A DNA stretch of 64,000 bases from Leptospira sp. (GTDB lineage Bacteria; Spirochaetota; Leptospiria; Leptospirales; Leptospiraceae), in assembly GCA_002786225.1 (NCBI GenBank), contig PEQN01000007.1:41811-105810 (forward strand), given 5' to 3'. The notes beneath the pieces are model-generated. The model searched no databases. It was not told the DNA's origin and was given only the letters and a program-made list of their open reading frames with translations. Numbering within the stretch: the stretch's first letter is position 1; each line of letters starts with the position of its first letter. Position numbers and translations under genes: made by a program. Shown piece by piece: positions 1 to 9,374 of this stretch.

Positions 1-1633
1 TGGAAAACTTTTCCAAATTGATTCTGGGCAATATATCCACAGAGTAGGAGAATCTTCGCTTTTTCTTTTTGGAATTTACCATAAGCCAGACCGGAAGATA
101 AAAGGCATAGGCATGCTTTTTGAAATCATCCCGAATCTTGACAAGTTTCTTTCGAGTGGTTGTTGCACCTCCCGCGATTTGGACTTTACCTGCAAGGTCT
201 CCCAGTCCTTCTTTTTCAAATCCTGTAACTACCTTATCCAAAATCTCCCTTGTATTGCCTTTCGTATAATAGACATAGCTTTCGTCCAATTCAGAGATTC
301 CGGTCTTTTTCGCCAAAGGTTGTCTGAGAATCCTACCAATGAGCTGGGTAATTGCCGTGTTGGAATTGACATTGGGAATGACACCAAGAATGTAAGCAAA
401 GCTACAATCCCATCCTTCCTGTAATGCTTGCTTGGTTATGATATAGCGAATCTCACAATCCGAAGAAAAGAGATTTATATCCTCAATATCATTCTGAGTA
501 GATGTTTTTATCGCTATCTCATCGGGGTTGATTCCCAATTCCACAAGGAAGTCTTTTGCATCCAAGCTATGGACATTTCCCCTACCTCTCTGATCCTTTC
601 CTGTTGATTCCACCTGTATGAGTGCGATGGGGCGTATGTACACTCCTGTAGAGACTTTCAGTTTTTTAGCCTTTTTCTCCAAACTATCTCTATGGTTTTG
701 GATATTGCGAATCATATCCTTCCAATCATTCTCCCTTTCGGTGTGAGGTGGAATGATGTGGAGATCCAGCTTAACCATCTCTTCGTCTTTGAGTTGGAGA
801 CCTGTAATTTGTATGAGCAGGTTCATTCTGTCCGTAGGTGTTGCGGATAGTCCCAATACAAATTCCGGATTCAATCCGTTGATTGTATTCTGTGCTTGTT
901 CAGAAAATACTTTGTGAATCTCGTCGATTATGATTAGTGGTTGGGAGACTCGAATGGCATTTCCCAGACTGGTTCTTATCAGTCCTCCTACGCCATGAAT
1001 CTCGGATAGTAGATCCAAGTTGGGAGTTTTTTGAATAAGTTCAGCATGAAGATCCGTTCTATGATCGGCAGGAAAGAATCCTTCGTAGCCCCCGGAATCC
1101 TGGAATACCTTTAACGATTCTTTTGCGTTTAAGCGACTTACGGATTGGATCATAATAAATAAAACAACAAGGTTTTGTTCCAGATCATTTTGGTTCAACT
1201 TTTGACCTTTTTCCAGAATCAGAGTTTTCCCACCGGAAGACTGATCCAAGAGTTGACGGAGTGGATGGGTTCGGTCTCTTAGCATAGCGACCGTTTGGGA
1301 ATAGATTGTTTCTGTGGGAACGATCCATACCACAAGCCCAGTTCTTTTTTCTCGAAACCTTTCTTGGTATTCTCGAATAGCCTCTACAGCAAGAATGGTT
1401 TTGCCACCACCTGTAGGAATTTTCATCACAACTCGAGGGTAGTAATCACTGATTCCATTCTTTGGACTGTCGTAATGAGCAATCCCTAATGCAGTGTCTG
1501 TTACCTCCGGCCAATTGTGGTCGATTTGTAAAGTTTCTTTTGCTTGGATGGCTCTCTTCTTCTCTTCCTTTGCAAGAGTCAGATAGGTTCTCAACCGATC
1601 AACAGAGGACTTCTGGTATTCCTTGAGATACAC
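1..1633 (-). CDS. res: Type III restriction enzyme, Res (helicase/endonuclease) subunit, C-terminus cut by window edge
   Basis: This is the ATP-dependent restriction subunit of a type III system, which works with Mod to cleave DNA carrying unmethylated sites. The reading frame is open from a GTG at 1633 to the left edge, giving about 544 residues of a family usually near 900-1000. Superfamily 2 helicase motifs are visible: Walker A IPTGGGKT (about residues 72-79), DEIH (237-240), SATPT (263-267) and QLIGRILRQP (about 428-437). The C-terminal nuclease domain lies outside the window. The GTG start shares one base with the mod stop codon (TAGTG), implying translational coupling, and no in-frame ATG occurs between it and Walker A. 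No frame break is seen in the visible part. Helicase assignment is firm; cleavage activity cannot be judged here. Confidence 0.93.
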   Translation of the reverse strand, partial: MYLKEYQKSSVDRLRTYLTLAKEEKKRAIQAKETLQIDHNWPEVTDTALGIAHYDSPKNGISDYYPRVVMKIPTGGGKTILAVEAIREYQERFREKRTGLVVWIVPTETIYSQTVAMLRDRTHPLRQLLDQSSGGKTLILEKGQKLNQNDLEQNLVVLFIMIQSVSRLNAKESLKVFQDSGGYEGFFPADHRTDLHAELIQKTPNLDLLSEIHGVGGLIRTSLGNAIRVSQPLIIIDEIHKVFSEQAQNTINGLNPEFVLGLSATPTDRMNLLIQITGLQLKDEEMVKLDLHIIPPHTERENDWKDMIRNIQNHRDSLEKKAKKLKVSTGVYIRPIALIQVESTGKDQRGRGNVHSLDAKDFLVELGINPDEIAIKTSTQNDIEDINLFSSDCEIRYIITKQALQEGWDCSFAYILGVIPNVNSNTAITQLIGRILRQPLAKKTGISELDESYVYYTKGNTREILDKVVTGFEKEGLGDLAGKVQIAGGATTTRKKLVKIRDDFKKHAYAFYLPVWLMVNSKKKKRRFSYSVDILPRINLEKFS

Positions 1634-3282
1634 TAAACTTCATCCCTGGTTTTAGTGTAGAGCCCGTACGGAATACTAACGAATTCTATTCGAGAATCCC
1701 TGAGATAGTCTTCCTCCAAGAAACAGGCAGGGCTATAGACAATGATTCTTTCTTGTGGGTGTGCCTTCTTCCAGTTTTCTGCTGTCTCCATAGTCAGAGC
1801 TAGTTTCATGAGTTCGTCCAGATTATCCTTGTATTGCAAGTAGATCGACATTCCGGGAGCCTTGGCAACGAACCAGTCCTTTTCCTTGATCTCCTTTTCA
1901 TTACCCAACTGACTTCCTGTGCAGAGATAGTAAACATATTTCGCAAAAGTCTTGTAATCCGGTAGATCCCCATTCAGTATGGATTCGGAATCAATGGAAC
2001 GCCCCACACGAAGGTAAGAAAACCCGGAATCATAGTTATTCTTCTCAATTGCTCTCTTGATTCTCTCCCTAGTTATATCCTTGCAGATATTTTTATCCGG
2101 CTCCTTCTCGCTTGCCTCTGCCATCTGAACGAGAATGCACTGCCTGTTCCCACCATCTTCTTGGTTGAGTTCCATCACCGCATGCATAGTCGTTCCTGAA
2201 CCGGCAAAAGAGTCGAGGATGATGGAATCCGGGGAAGTTGCAATTAGAAGGATACGGTTAATTAAGGAGACTGGTTTTGGAGAATCGAAACCGTTATTTC
2301 CTTCAAACAGTTCTTTAAGCTCTTGTTTTGCTTGTTGATTATGTCCGACATCTTGATTTAACCATATAGTTAGAGGAACTATGCCATCTTTAACCTCAGA
2401 AAGAAATGTTTTAATTCGAGGAACATTGTTGCCATCGGCCCCAAACCAAATTCTATTATCTTCTACAAGTTTTTGATAATTTTCCTTTGAGGTTTGCCAG
2501 CATCGACCCTTAGTTGGTTCAACTTGTCTTCCGCCAGGCGTTGTTATCGAATAGTCATACTCTTTTGAATAAGACTTTACAGTAAAATCACTTGGAGTCC
2601 AGTCTCCTCTGGGATCATTATCAGGATTTGAATAGCTTTGGTTGTTATTATCAGTGCGCGGTAAAAGATTTCTTTCCCAACCATTGATATTTTCACCCTT
2701 GGACTTTTTCCTTTTTGCATAACAAATTATAAAATCATGATTATCAGAAAAATAAGATGCATCGTTTTGAGGAGAGAATTTTTTTTACCAAATTATATTT
2801 GAAATAAAGTTATCGAGTCCGAATATCTCATCGATTATAAGTCTTAAATTATGCTGTTCTTCATCATCAATACTAACGAAAATCACCCCATCATCACTGA
2901 GCAATTCCCTGAGCAGTTTTAATCGAGGAACCATCATACAGAGCCATTTGTCATGGCGCGTTAGGTCATCGCGTCCCACTTCCTTGCCCAGCCATTCTTG
3001 GATGAGGGGGCTATTAACATTGTCATTGTAAACCCAGCCTTTGCCTGATCCGTTATCATTTCCTGTATTGTATGGTGGGTCAATGTAGATGCACTTGATC
3101 TTGCCTGCGTATTGAGGTAGAAGTGCCTTGAGTGCGAGGAGATTGTCCCCCTCGACTATGAAGTTGCCACTGCCTTTTTCCGGCTGGAAGTCGAGACTTG
3201 TTTCCGATTCCAAGGTGTGGTATGGGACGCTCAGGTGGTGGTTCCAGATGGCATTCTTGCCTTTGAATTGGAGTGTTGGCAT
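1633..3282 (-). pseudogene. mod: Type III DNA methyltransferase Mod, interrupted by one in-frame TAA
   Basis: This is the beta-class N6-adenine methyltransferase and target-recognition subunit of the type III system. A single frame runs 549 codons from ATG at 3282, with DPPYNTGND (residues 68-76) before FAGSGTT (359-365), the beta-class order. Codon 166 is TAA (2785-2787), so the frame is split into a 165-residue N-terminal part and a downstream part. Homologues usually have Gln or Glu at this point, before KKFSPQND, so one substitution (CAA or GAA to TAA) explains the break. The frame is identical on both sides and no other stop occurs, so the lesion is a single base. The first available ATG after the stop is at 2187, past the recognition region and just after FAGSGTT. 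A functional Mod would need readthrough or reversion. An assembly error beside the A8 run is possible. Confidence 0.9.
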
Positions 3283-3439
3283 GATTCCAGGATATAGAAA
3301 ATCAAACTGGGTGCAAATTAATTTTATAGAAAGCTATTGAAATACAACATTGAAATTACATTGACTGATTTAGAATTTAACCGACATTGGTAAGGCAGAA
3401 AGCTTTTTAATCTAATTTGAATTTTTTAGTCATACAATT

Positions 3440-4033
3440 ATGTCACAAATAAACTACCCAATAGCTCTTGAACTTACTAGTCCTTTTGAATTTACAGAAG
3501 TATTCGATCTACCAACGATGCATATCATTATCTCGAAAAAAGAAGACGGATCTATAAGTGGTCATTGTTTGGATTATGATACTTGGGCTTTTTCAGAAAG
3601 TGAAGATGCTACGGGAATCGTAAAGGTCATTACTCGGCTTCTCGAAATGGCTTTCATTCTATTCATTGATTTATACCAAGAAAAGCGATTGGATGATATT
3701 TTTGAGAACGAAGTAACAGACGAGGCAGTCTGGAACGAATTTAGAAATCTCATCAAGAAGAATAGAATCGCCAGCGTAAAAAAAACAATGACAGAATTGC
3801 ATTCGGATCAAATGGAAAACTTTGCGAATGCTTCTAATTTAAAAGAAGATGAAGAAAAGAGTATATATGACCTTTCAGAGTTTTCAGATTCTGAGAGAGA
3901 ACAAATTCAATTTTGGCTTAAAGAACTAAAAACTTCCGATGTTAATAGAAGAAAAGAAATCCTTCACGAAATGTTGCAATCTATTGCACAAAAAGCTCCA
4001 ATATTAAAACTCGTTTCTGAACTAGCAGCCTAA
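3440..4033 (+). CDS. Hypothetical protein next to the R-M operon
   Basis: I do not recognise this 197-residue protein. The N-terminal part (about residues 25-60) has a beta-strand pattern with ISGHCLDYDTWAF, loosely reminiscent of HicB-like antitoxin folds, but the match is weak. The C-terminal part (about 110-190) is charged and probably helical, with ESEREQ-like and KEIL-type stretches. No signal peptide or membrane segment is seen. It is divergent from mod and directly followed by a second small gene 15 bases downstream, suggesting a two-gene unit. The position beside a restriction system makes a toxin-antitoxin or defence role possible, but that is inference from location only. Confidence 0.7.
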   Translation: MSQINYPIALELTSPFEFTEVFDLPTMHIIISKKEDGSISGHCLDYDTWAFSESEDATGIVKVITRLLEMAFILFIDLYQEKRLDDIFENEVTDEAVWNEFRNLIKKNRIASVKKTMTELHSDQMENFANASNLKEDEEKSIYDLSEFSDSEREQIQFWLKELKTSDVNRRKEILHEMLQSIAQKAPILKLVSELAA

Positions 4034-4048
4034 AGTTGGTTTAGACTT

Positions 4049-4390
4049 TTGGATTCTATACAACCCAAAGGATACAATTTCAATAAAATAAAGGATCTAT
4101 TGAAGAGCATAACAAATGTTCAATGTTTTGATCAGAGCAAAGTATCGGTCAAGTCAACATTAAATACACCTGACATTTATATCTGGTTCGAGCATTCAGA
4201 ATTAAATTTCAAAACACCTATTATAATGGTTTGCTTTACAAAATTAAATTTCAATGTTTCATGTGGTTTGATTTATCCAGAAGTAATAGGATCGATTGAA
4301 AAATTTCTGAACAAAATTGGAAAACAAGATTTAATTTCTAAATTGTCGGATTGTTTAATAAATATAAATGATCTTACAACTATAGAATGA
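4049..4390 (+). CDS. Small hypothetical protein, probable partner of the upstream gene
   Basis: This 113-residue protein is not recognised. It begins with TTG, 15 bases after the stop of the upstream gene and in the same frame; no ATG gives a comparable reading frame and the ribosome binding site is poor, so the exact start is uncertain. The sequence alternates short hydrophobic strands (IYIWFEH, IIMVCFTKL) with a C-terminal helix and has no signal peptide. Base composition is very AT-rich. The close spacing suggests co-transcription with the 197-residue protein. A compact alpha/beta protein next to a restriction system could be a toxin-antitoxin component, but no diagnostic motif is visible. 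Confidence 0.55.
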   Translation: MDSIQPKGYNFNKIKDLLKSITNVQCFDQSKVSVKSTLNTPDIYIWFEHSELNFKTPIIMVCFTKLNFNVSCGLIYPEVIGSIEKFLNKIGKQDLISKLSDCLININDLTTIE

Positions 4391-4462
4391 ATTTAAATTT
4401 AATTCTTTTTAATCTTATCATTCAATGATTGTGATTTTAAATTTAAATTATTTTCAAATGTT

Positions 4463-4852
4463 TTAAATACAAACTAGCTCTCCAATTGGTAAATCTTCAT
4501 GCCTTTCCACATCACCCCATTCAGGATTATCATCGAAGATCAATTGAAATTTGTTTAATTGCAAATTGTCATCTACAGCAAAATCAATTTCAAATTCTTC
4601 AGAACAAAAACAGCCAAGACTTACGAGACTACCATTTTCCGTGATTGGGTAACTTTTGATTCCCTGTTCATTTTGAAGCTTATCTCGACCTAAGAAATTT
4701 GCAATCATATCAATCTGGTGAAAGGTTACCGAACTTGCTTGGAGAATGTTCGGGTAAACTCTAAATTTTGAATGGAACCTATTCGCTTTTTCGAAAACAA
4801 TGCTATCCCAGTTTCGTAGATTTCGAAGAGTAAATTTCATCTGGTGTTTCAT
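4463..4852 (-). CDS. Hypothetical protein (129 aa)
   Basis: I cannot name this protein. It has an N-terminal stretch with WDSIVFEKANRFHSKFR followed by YPNILQASSVTF, then a C-terminal half rich in acidic residues (FDDNPEWGDVE). There is no signal peptide or membrane segment. An AAGG-type ribosome binding site precedes the ATG at 4852; a second ATG lies four codons in. Proteins with a similar N-terminal pattern occur as small orphan genes in accessory regions, in my recollection, but no function is known to me. It sits between the R-M segment and pntAB, where pntAA would be expected, and points away from pntAB. Confidence 0.6.
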   Translation of the reverse strand: MKHQMKFTLRNLRNWDSIVFEKANRFHSKFRVYPNILQASSVTFHQIDMIANFLGRDKLQNEQGIKSYPITENGSLVSLGCFCSEEFEIDFAVDDNLQLNKFQLIFDDNPEWGDVERHEDLPIGELVCI

Positions 4853-5065
4853 AATTGCTTACCTTAAGTTTAGAATACAATATGACTTGGACAAATTAGG
4901 ATAATAGTTGAACCTTTTGTTCTTATATTTTGATTTTTTAAGAGTAAAGTAAGTCTCATTTCGGCTAGAAATATGTCAAATCCACTCAAAAAATGGACAA
5001 CTAAATGTGGGATTTGCTAAATTGTTTTACAAAAAGCCTTAATTTAAGGATAAGGTGAACTAAGC

Positions 5066-5347
5066 ATGGAAACTTTAGTAACAGCACTCACTATCTTTGT
5101 TCTCGCCATATTTATTGGATTCGAGGTCATCACCAAAATTCCTCCCATCCTTCACACTCCTTTAATGTCAGGGTCGAATGCCATTTCAGGAATCACCGTA
5201 ATTGGTGCTATCCTTTCTGCGGGTTACCAAGTTACTTTACTCACAACAATTTTAGGTTTCATTGCAGTACTTTTTGCAACCATCAATGTTGTTGGTGGCT
5301 TCCTCGTTACCCAAAGAATGCTGGGAATGTTTAAAAAGAAGGACTAA
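5066..5347 (+). CDS. pntAB: NAD(P) transhydrogenase, alpha-2 (membrane) subunit
   Basis: This is the membrane alpha-2 subunit of proton-translocating transhydrogenase, which couples hydride transfer between NADH and NADP+ to proton movement. The 93 residues contain three hydrophobic helices and the family-typical stretch TPLMSGSNAISGI (about residues 31-43). It ends directly against pntB, with the pntB ATG following the stop codon. In split-alpha organisms this gene normally follows pntAA, which encodes the NAD(H)-binding alpha-1 subunit; here the upstream gene is unrelated and on the other strand. A GATAAGGTG sequence about 10 bases upstream of ATG may act as ribosome binding site. Confidence 0.93.
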   Translation: METLVTALTIFVLAIFIGFEVITKIPPILHTPLMSGSNAISGITVIGAILSAGYQVTLLTTILGFIAVLFATINVVGGFLVTQRMLGMFKKKD

Positions 5348-6733
5348 ATGGAAAATTTTGTAAAAATATCTTATTTAATTGCATCTGTTTTATTTATTGT
5401 CGGATTAAAGAATCTCTCCCACCCCAAAACAGCAGTTAGAGGAAATACCCTCGGTGCTTTAGGTATGTTAATTGCTATTGCAGTAACCCTCTTAGATAAA
5501 GAAATAATTGGTTTTGAATACATTATTGCTGGAGTGATTTTAGGATCTTTAATAGGCATCATTCTCGCTAAACAAATTCAAATGACCGCTATGCCCCAGT
5601 TAGTTGCCTTGCTCAATGGTTTTGGAGGAATTGCTTCCGTTCTAGTTGCTGGAGCTGCTCTTCTGGAAGCTTTGAAATTAGGAAGCAACATAGATCCTAC
5701 TTTTTCTGTTTCAACTAGTCTTTCAGCTGCAATTGGTGCTGTAACTTTTTCTGGTTCCATGATCGCCTTTGGAAAGCTACAAGGTGTCGTTACTGAAAAA
5801 GCAGTTCGTTATCCGGGAGATCAAATTGTTAAAGCATTTACACTCTTAGCAGTATTATCAATTGGTGGTTATTTTGTATATGAACCAACTAATACAGATT
5901 TGTATTGGATCATTTCGGGTATAGGAATTTTTCTTGGGCTTATTCTTGTTCTACCTATTGGTGGAGCTGACATGCCTGTTGTGATTTCATTATTAAACTC
6001 CTATTCTGGAATTGCAGCATCTATGAATGGATTTGTTCTAGATAATAATGTTCTTATTATTTCGGGTTCATTAGTTGGAGCATCAGGAATTATCCTAACG
6101 CAAATTATGTGCAAGGCTATGAATCGATCTTTAACCAATGTATTGTTTGGTGGATTTGGACAAGTTGCAGAAGAAGTTGCTGATTCTGGAGATTTTTACT
6201 CTGGAAAAATAAAATCTACTACTTCTGAAGAAGTTGCCATGATCCTAGATATTGCACGTAAGGTTGTGATTGTTCCTGGATATGGAATGGCTGTATCCCA
6301 AGCGCAACATACAGTTCGAGATCTTTATAATCTTCTAACTTCTCGTGGGATAGAAGTCGAATTTGCAATTCATCCGGTTGCTGGTCGTATGCCAGGTCAT
6401 ATGAATGTTTTGCTTGCAGAGGCTGATATTCCTTATGATAAACTTAAGGAAATGGATGAGATCAATCCTACTTTTGAAAATGTAGACGTTGTGATTGTAA
6501 ATGGGGCAAATGATGTTACAAATCCACTTGCTAAAACGGATCCAAAAAGTCCAATTGCAGGCATGCCAATCTTAGAAGTAGGGAAAGCTGGAACTATTGT
6601 TGTGATCAAAAGATCATTAAGCCCTGGATTTGCAGGTGTTCCTAACCCCTTGTTTACCCAAGAAAATACCTTGATGCTATTTGGCGATGGCAAGAAAGCC
6701 ACTCAAGAAATCATCAATGCCTTGAAAGAATAA
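5348..6733 (+). CDS. pntB: NAD(P) transhydrogenase, beta subunit
   Basis: PntB supplies most transmembrane helices of the proton channel and the NADP(H)-binding domain III of transhydrogenase. The 461 residues match the family length. The first two thirds are hydrophobic helices. Domain III near the C-terminus has GYGMAVSQAQH, AGRMPGHMNVLLAEA and NGANDVTNP, which are hallmark NADP-binding segments. It follows pntAB with no gap and is surely co-translated with it. The gene ends five bases before the stop of a convergent TPR gene, with no clear hairpin between them. No truncation or missing motif is seen. Confidence 0.96.
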   Translation: MENFVKISYLIASVLFIVGLKNLSHPKTAVRGNTLGALGMLIAIAVTLLDKEIIGFEYIIAGVILGSLIGIILAKQIQMTAMPQLVALLNGFGGIASVLVAGAALLEALKLGSNIDPTFSVSTSLSAAIGAVTFSGSMIAFGKLQGVVTEKAVRYPGDQIVKAFTLLAVLSIGGYFVYEPTNTDLYWIISGIGIFLGLILVLPIGGADMPVVISLLNSYSGIAASMNGFVLDNNVLIISGSLVGASGIILTQIMCKAMNRSLTNVLFGGFGQVAEEVADSGDFYSGKIKSTTSEEVAMILDIARKVVIVPGYGMAVSQAQHTVRDLYNLLTSRGIEVEFAIHPVAGRMPGHMNVLLAEADIPYDKLKEMDEINPTFENVDVVIVNGANDVTNPLAKTDPKSPIAGMPILEVGKAGTIVVIKRSLSPGFAGVPNPLFTQENTLMLFGDGKKATQEIINALKE

Positions 6734-6738
6734 GAAAA

Positions 6739-7767
6739 TTATTTACTCAATGGAAAATAATAATACAACTTTTCCATTGCAAAGTTGTATCTTAAACTAG
6801 ATTCGTACAGGGATCTAACTTCGTCGGCTCTAGCAGAATTTTGGTTTATATATTCCAAGGAATAACGATCCGCTAGAGCAATTTTATTTTGTTTAATCAA
6901 TAAATTTATGTATTTCTTTTTATCTTCATCGGTCGCTAATCCTGATTCCACTATATCTTTCCATAAAGAATCCGATTGATTCTCCTGCATTAGATAGTCA
7001 TAAGATTGAGCTAAAATTCTCTTAGTAGATACTGGAAGATTTCTTTCTTTTTCCAAGAGTTGAATTACTCTTTGGTATTCTTTGCTTGATTCAAAAATTA
7101 ATTCTGCTAGTAAAAATTTTATTTCCGTATTCTTTAAATCATCTTTGAATAATTTTTCAGCGTTCTTATAAGCAGATTCAGTCTTATTCAGCTTTCTTTC
7201 AATTTGGATCAACAAGATTTTGGCTTCTGTAAAATTTGCTTTTTGCTCAATCGCTTTACCGGCAGCTAAACGAGCTAGTTCAAATTCACCTAACATATAA
7301 TAGGAAATAGCTAAATTATTGTAATAGTGCGGATTGTATGGTGAAAGCTCTACTGCAATCTTAAAAGCTTCCATACTACGATTCCAATCTGACCAAATTC
7401 CATAAACCATTCCAATTAAATAATAGGCGGCTTCATGTTTAGAATTTATCGATAAGGATCTTTTTAAATCTGATTCTGCTAAATTGAGTTGTTTCTTAGT
7501 AAAATAAATTGCGGCTCTTAAATAAAAAAATTCATCTGTTGTGCTCTGCAATGATTCATAATCTTGTAATTTTTTTTCTGCTTGTGGTAATCTTTTCCAT
7601 CGTAAAAAATTTATCACATCCCGCCCTATCTTTTGTAATTCAAGTTTCATGCTGGGATCAAGATCATCTTGTTTTGAATAGGCTGATTGAAGTTCTGCGT
7701 CTTGAGAATACAAAGAACTAAATGAGAAAAATAAAATTAAACTGTATATGATTGTGATTCTAACCAT
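6739..7767 (-). CDS. TPR-repeat protein with signal peptide
   Basis: This 342-residue protein starts with a hydrophobic signal sequence (about residues 1-21, ending SLYSQ) and then tetratricopeptide-like helix pairs, most evident at about residues 55-200 (for example AAYYLIGMVYGIWSDW and YYNNLAISYYMLGEFELA). TPR arrays mediate protein-protein contact, so a periplasmic or outer-membrane scaffold role is likely. The ATG lies 31 bases inside the end of the SpsF/PseG-like gene, making it the last member of the overlapping operon that begins with lysC. No enzymatic domain is visible. The partner cannot be deduced, but co-expression with the radical SAM and sugar-nucleotide genes suggests a shared surface-related process. 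Confidence 0.85.
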   Translation of the reverse strand: MVRITIIYSLILFFSFSSLYSQDAELQSAYSKQDDLDPSMKLELQKIGRDVINFLRWKRLPQAEKKLQDYESLQSTTDEFFYLRAAIYFTKKQLNLAESDLKRSLSINSKHEAAYYLIGMVYGIWSDWNRSMEAFKIAVELSPYNPHYYNNLAISYYMLGEFELARLAAGKAIEQKANFTEAKILLIQIERKLNKTESAYKNAEKLFKDDLKNTEIKFLLAELIFESSKEYQRVIQLLEKERNLPVSTKRILAQSYDYLMQENQSDSLWKDIVESGLATDEDKKKYINLLIKQNKIALADRYSLEYINQNSARADEVRSLYESSLRYNFAMEKLYYYFPLSK

Positions 7768-9374
7768 TGAATGATCCTTTCATGTGCTGTGTTATAAATA
7801 ATTGGATAGGAATTACTAAATTCGCGAATCTCCATTTCTTGGTTACAATCACCTAGAAATGGCACCGACCATATGTCCTCAATATGACGACTTAGCATAG
7901 TATGATAATCTCCTATCGAATAGGAAGCAAGTTTCTTTCTTAAATACATCGCTTCCATTAGACCCTGTCCGAAATAAGATAAAAAATAATCAGATTGCGA
8001 TAGATACTTCCACCAATTTCTCTTTGTAAGCCTTGCCTCATAGTTTATTTTCATTGTGATTGGTTCAGATCCACCAATTCTGATTATTGTATTATTAGAA
8101 TATTTGGAAAGTAAGAAATTATCTAACCTTTTACTATTCTCTGAATTTAGATTTCCCGCATAACATAGAATAATATTATTTGAATTTATTGTATTCGAAG
8201 GAATAGTATTTTGAATATTTGATAAGGATTGATTGGCAAAATTGGAAAGTAGAACTTCTGGCTTAGAACTCCAACCAAAAGAATCTGGGTGAGGCAGGAG
8301 ATCTATAAATCCTAATTTAAAACATTCTTCTAAGGAAATAAGATTTTTCCGATTTTGTGAAAGCTCATCTATTCTAAGAATAGGCTGTTTAAATTTTGCA
8401 TCATAATAGTCTTCTCTAGAATCAATAATGAAATAATCAAAACCTTGCGAAATCTTGGTAGAATTGAATTGCATACTAACTTCATAACCAAGAAGAACCA
8501 ATCTAACGGATAAAATTGTCATTCTCTCCCAATGACCTGAACCATATTCCTTTGGATTACCAATTATAATGCATATAGATTTTTTTGATTCTATTTGAGG
8601 TTTAGGTAAATTAAATCTAACTTGCTCTACGATTTGGTTTTTCTTGAAAAGATCAGGGTTCTTTAAACTCAAATTATAAATTTCAAAAGCTCCAAATAAT
8701 TCATTCTGTGTATTAGATTGTACTTCATCATAAATGTCAAGTAGTGTTTGGTAGTCTAATTCTTCATCAAAAGTAAGTCGCAAGGAAACTATACTTTCGG
8801 GGAAAGGAGATGGCAGTTTCAAAATAGTATAATCTTTAGGATTTTCTTTTATATGAAGACTTACATGCTCCAAGTGTCTTTGTTCATCAATATCCGAAGA
8901 TTTATCTAAAGCCCTTCTTGAAAAGGATTCAATACCCATACCTAGTGGTAGAGGTGAATAGTATATTAAATCTAATTTAGTATTCTGATTAAAAGCAACA
9001 TGCCATGCTTCAATGATTGTTTCTATTGCTTTCGTATCAACAAAAGGATTATCACCTGTTAAACGTAGTATTACATCAGCTTGGTAAAATTTAGAGGCAT
9101 CTCTGAACCTTTTGCGAACATCATCCAAACTACCACAATAATAATTAAATGACTTTTCTTTAAGATATTCAAGTAGTGATTGATCCTCTTCAGGAATAAG
9201 AAATACAATCTGTTCTTCTGTCAGTATTGCTTTCAATCGAGTATGAATGTGTTCGAGTAAAGTCATACCCTTGACTGGAATAGAATTCAATACTTTATTA
9301 GGATACCGAGTTGATCCTAATCTTGCTTGGATAAATGCAAAAATTTTAGGAATTGAAGGTGTACCATTCATCAC
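7737..9374 (-). CDS. SpsF-like cytidylyltransferase fused to PseG/SpsG-like domain
   Basis: The 545-residue protein has two parts. Residues about 8-245 match the SpsF/acylneuraminate cytidylyltransferase family: IQARLGSTRYPNKVL near the N-terminus and RLTGDNPFVD around 105. Residues about 265-540 contain a GSGHWERM motif and a later GGSEPI and GQGLMEAMYL, resembling the GT-B-like fold of PseG/SpsG sugar-nucleotide hydrolases. Such enzymes act in nonulosonic acid or related surface-sugar synthesis, in flagellin or polysaccharide decoration. The gene overlaps its upstream neighbour (spiro-SPASM protein) by 29 bases and the downstream TPR gene by 31. The substrate is unknown. Fusion of the two activities in one chain is seen directly; pathway assignment is inference. 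Confidence 0.8.
   Translation of the reverse strand: MMNGTPSIPKIFAFIQARLGSTRYPNKVLNSIPVKGMTLLEHIHTRLKAILTEEQIVFLIPEEDQSLLEYLKEKSFNYYCGSLDDVRKRFRDASKFYQADVILRLTGDNPFVDTKAIETIIEAWHVAFNQNTKLDLIYYSPLPLGMGIESFSRRALDKSSDIDEQRHLEHVSLHIKENPKDYTILKLPSPFPESIVSLRLTFDEELDYQTLLDIYDEVQSNTQNELFGAFEIYNLSLKNPDLFKKNQIVEQVRFNLPKPQIESKKSICIIIGNPKEYGSGHWERMTILSVRLVLLGYEVSMQFNSTKISQGFDYFIIDSREDYYDAKFKQPILRIDELSQNRKNLISLEECFKLGFIDLLPHPDSFGWSSKPEVLLSNFANQSLSNIQNTIPSNTINSNNIILCYAGNLNSENSKRLDNFLLSKYSNNTIIRIGGSEPITMKINYEARLTKRNWWKYLSQSDYFLSYFGQGLMEAMYLRKKLASYSIGDYHTMLSRHIEDIWSVPFLGDCNQEMEIREFSNSYPIIYNTAHERIIQWLESQSYTV

Noticed and set aside
113..424. Plus-strand open frame across the res gene
   Set aside because: It lies fully inside the res helicase frame, whose motifs run on the minus strand; composition and lack of homology mark it as a shadow.
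2779..2786. Run of eight T (A8 on the coding strand) in mod as a phase-variation tract
   Set aside because: The frame is the same on both sides, and gaining or losing one A would not remove the stop. The break is a substitution, not slippage.
4977..5016. Hairpin upstream of pntAB (CAAATCC / GGATTTG)
   Set aside because: Arms of seven bases with a 26-base loop are weak and likely by chance; no T-run follows.
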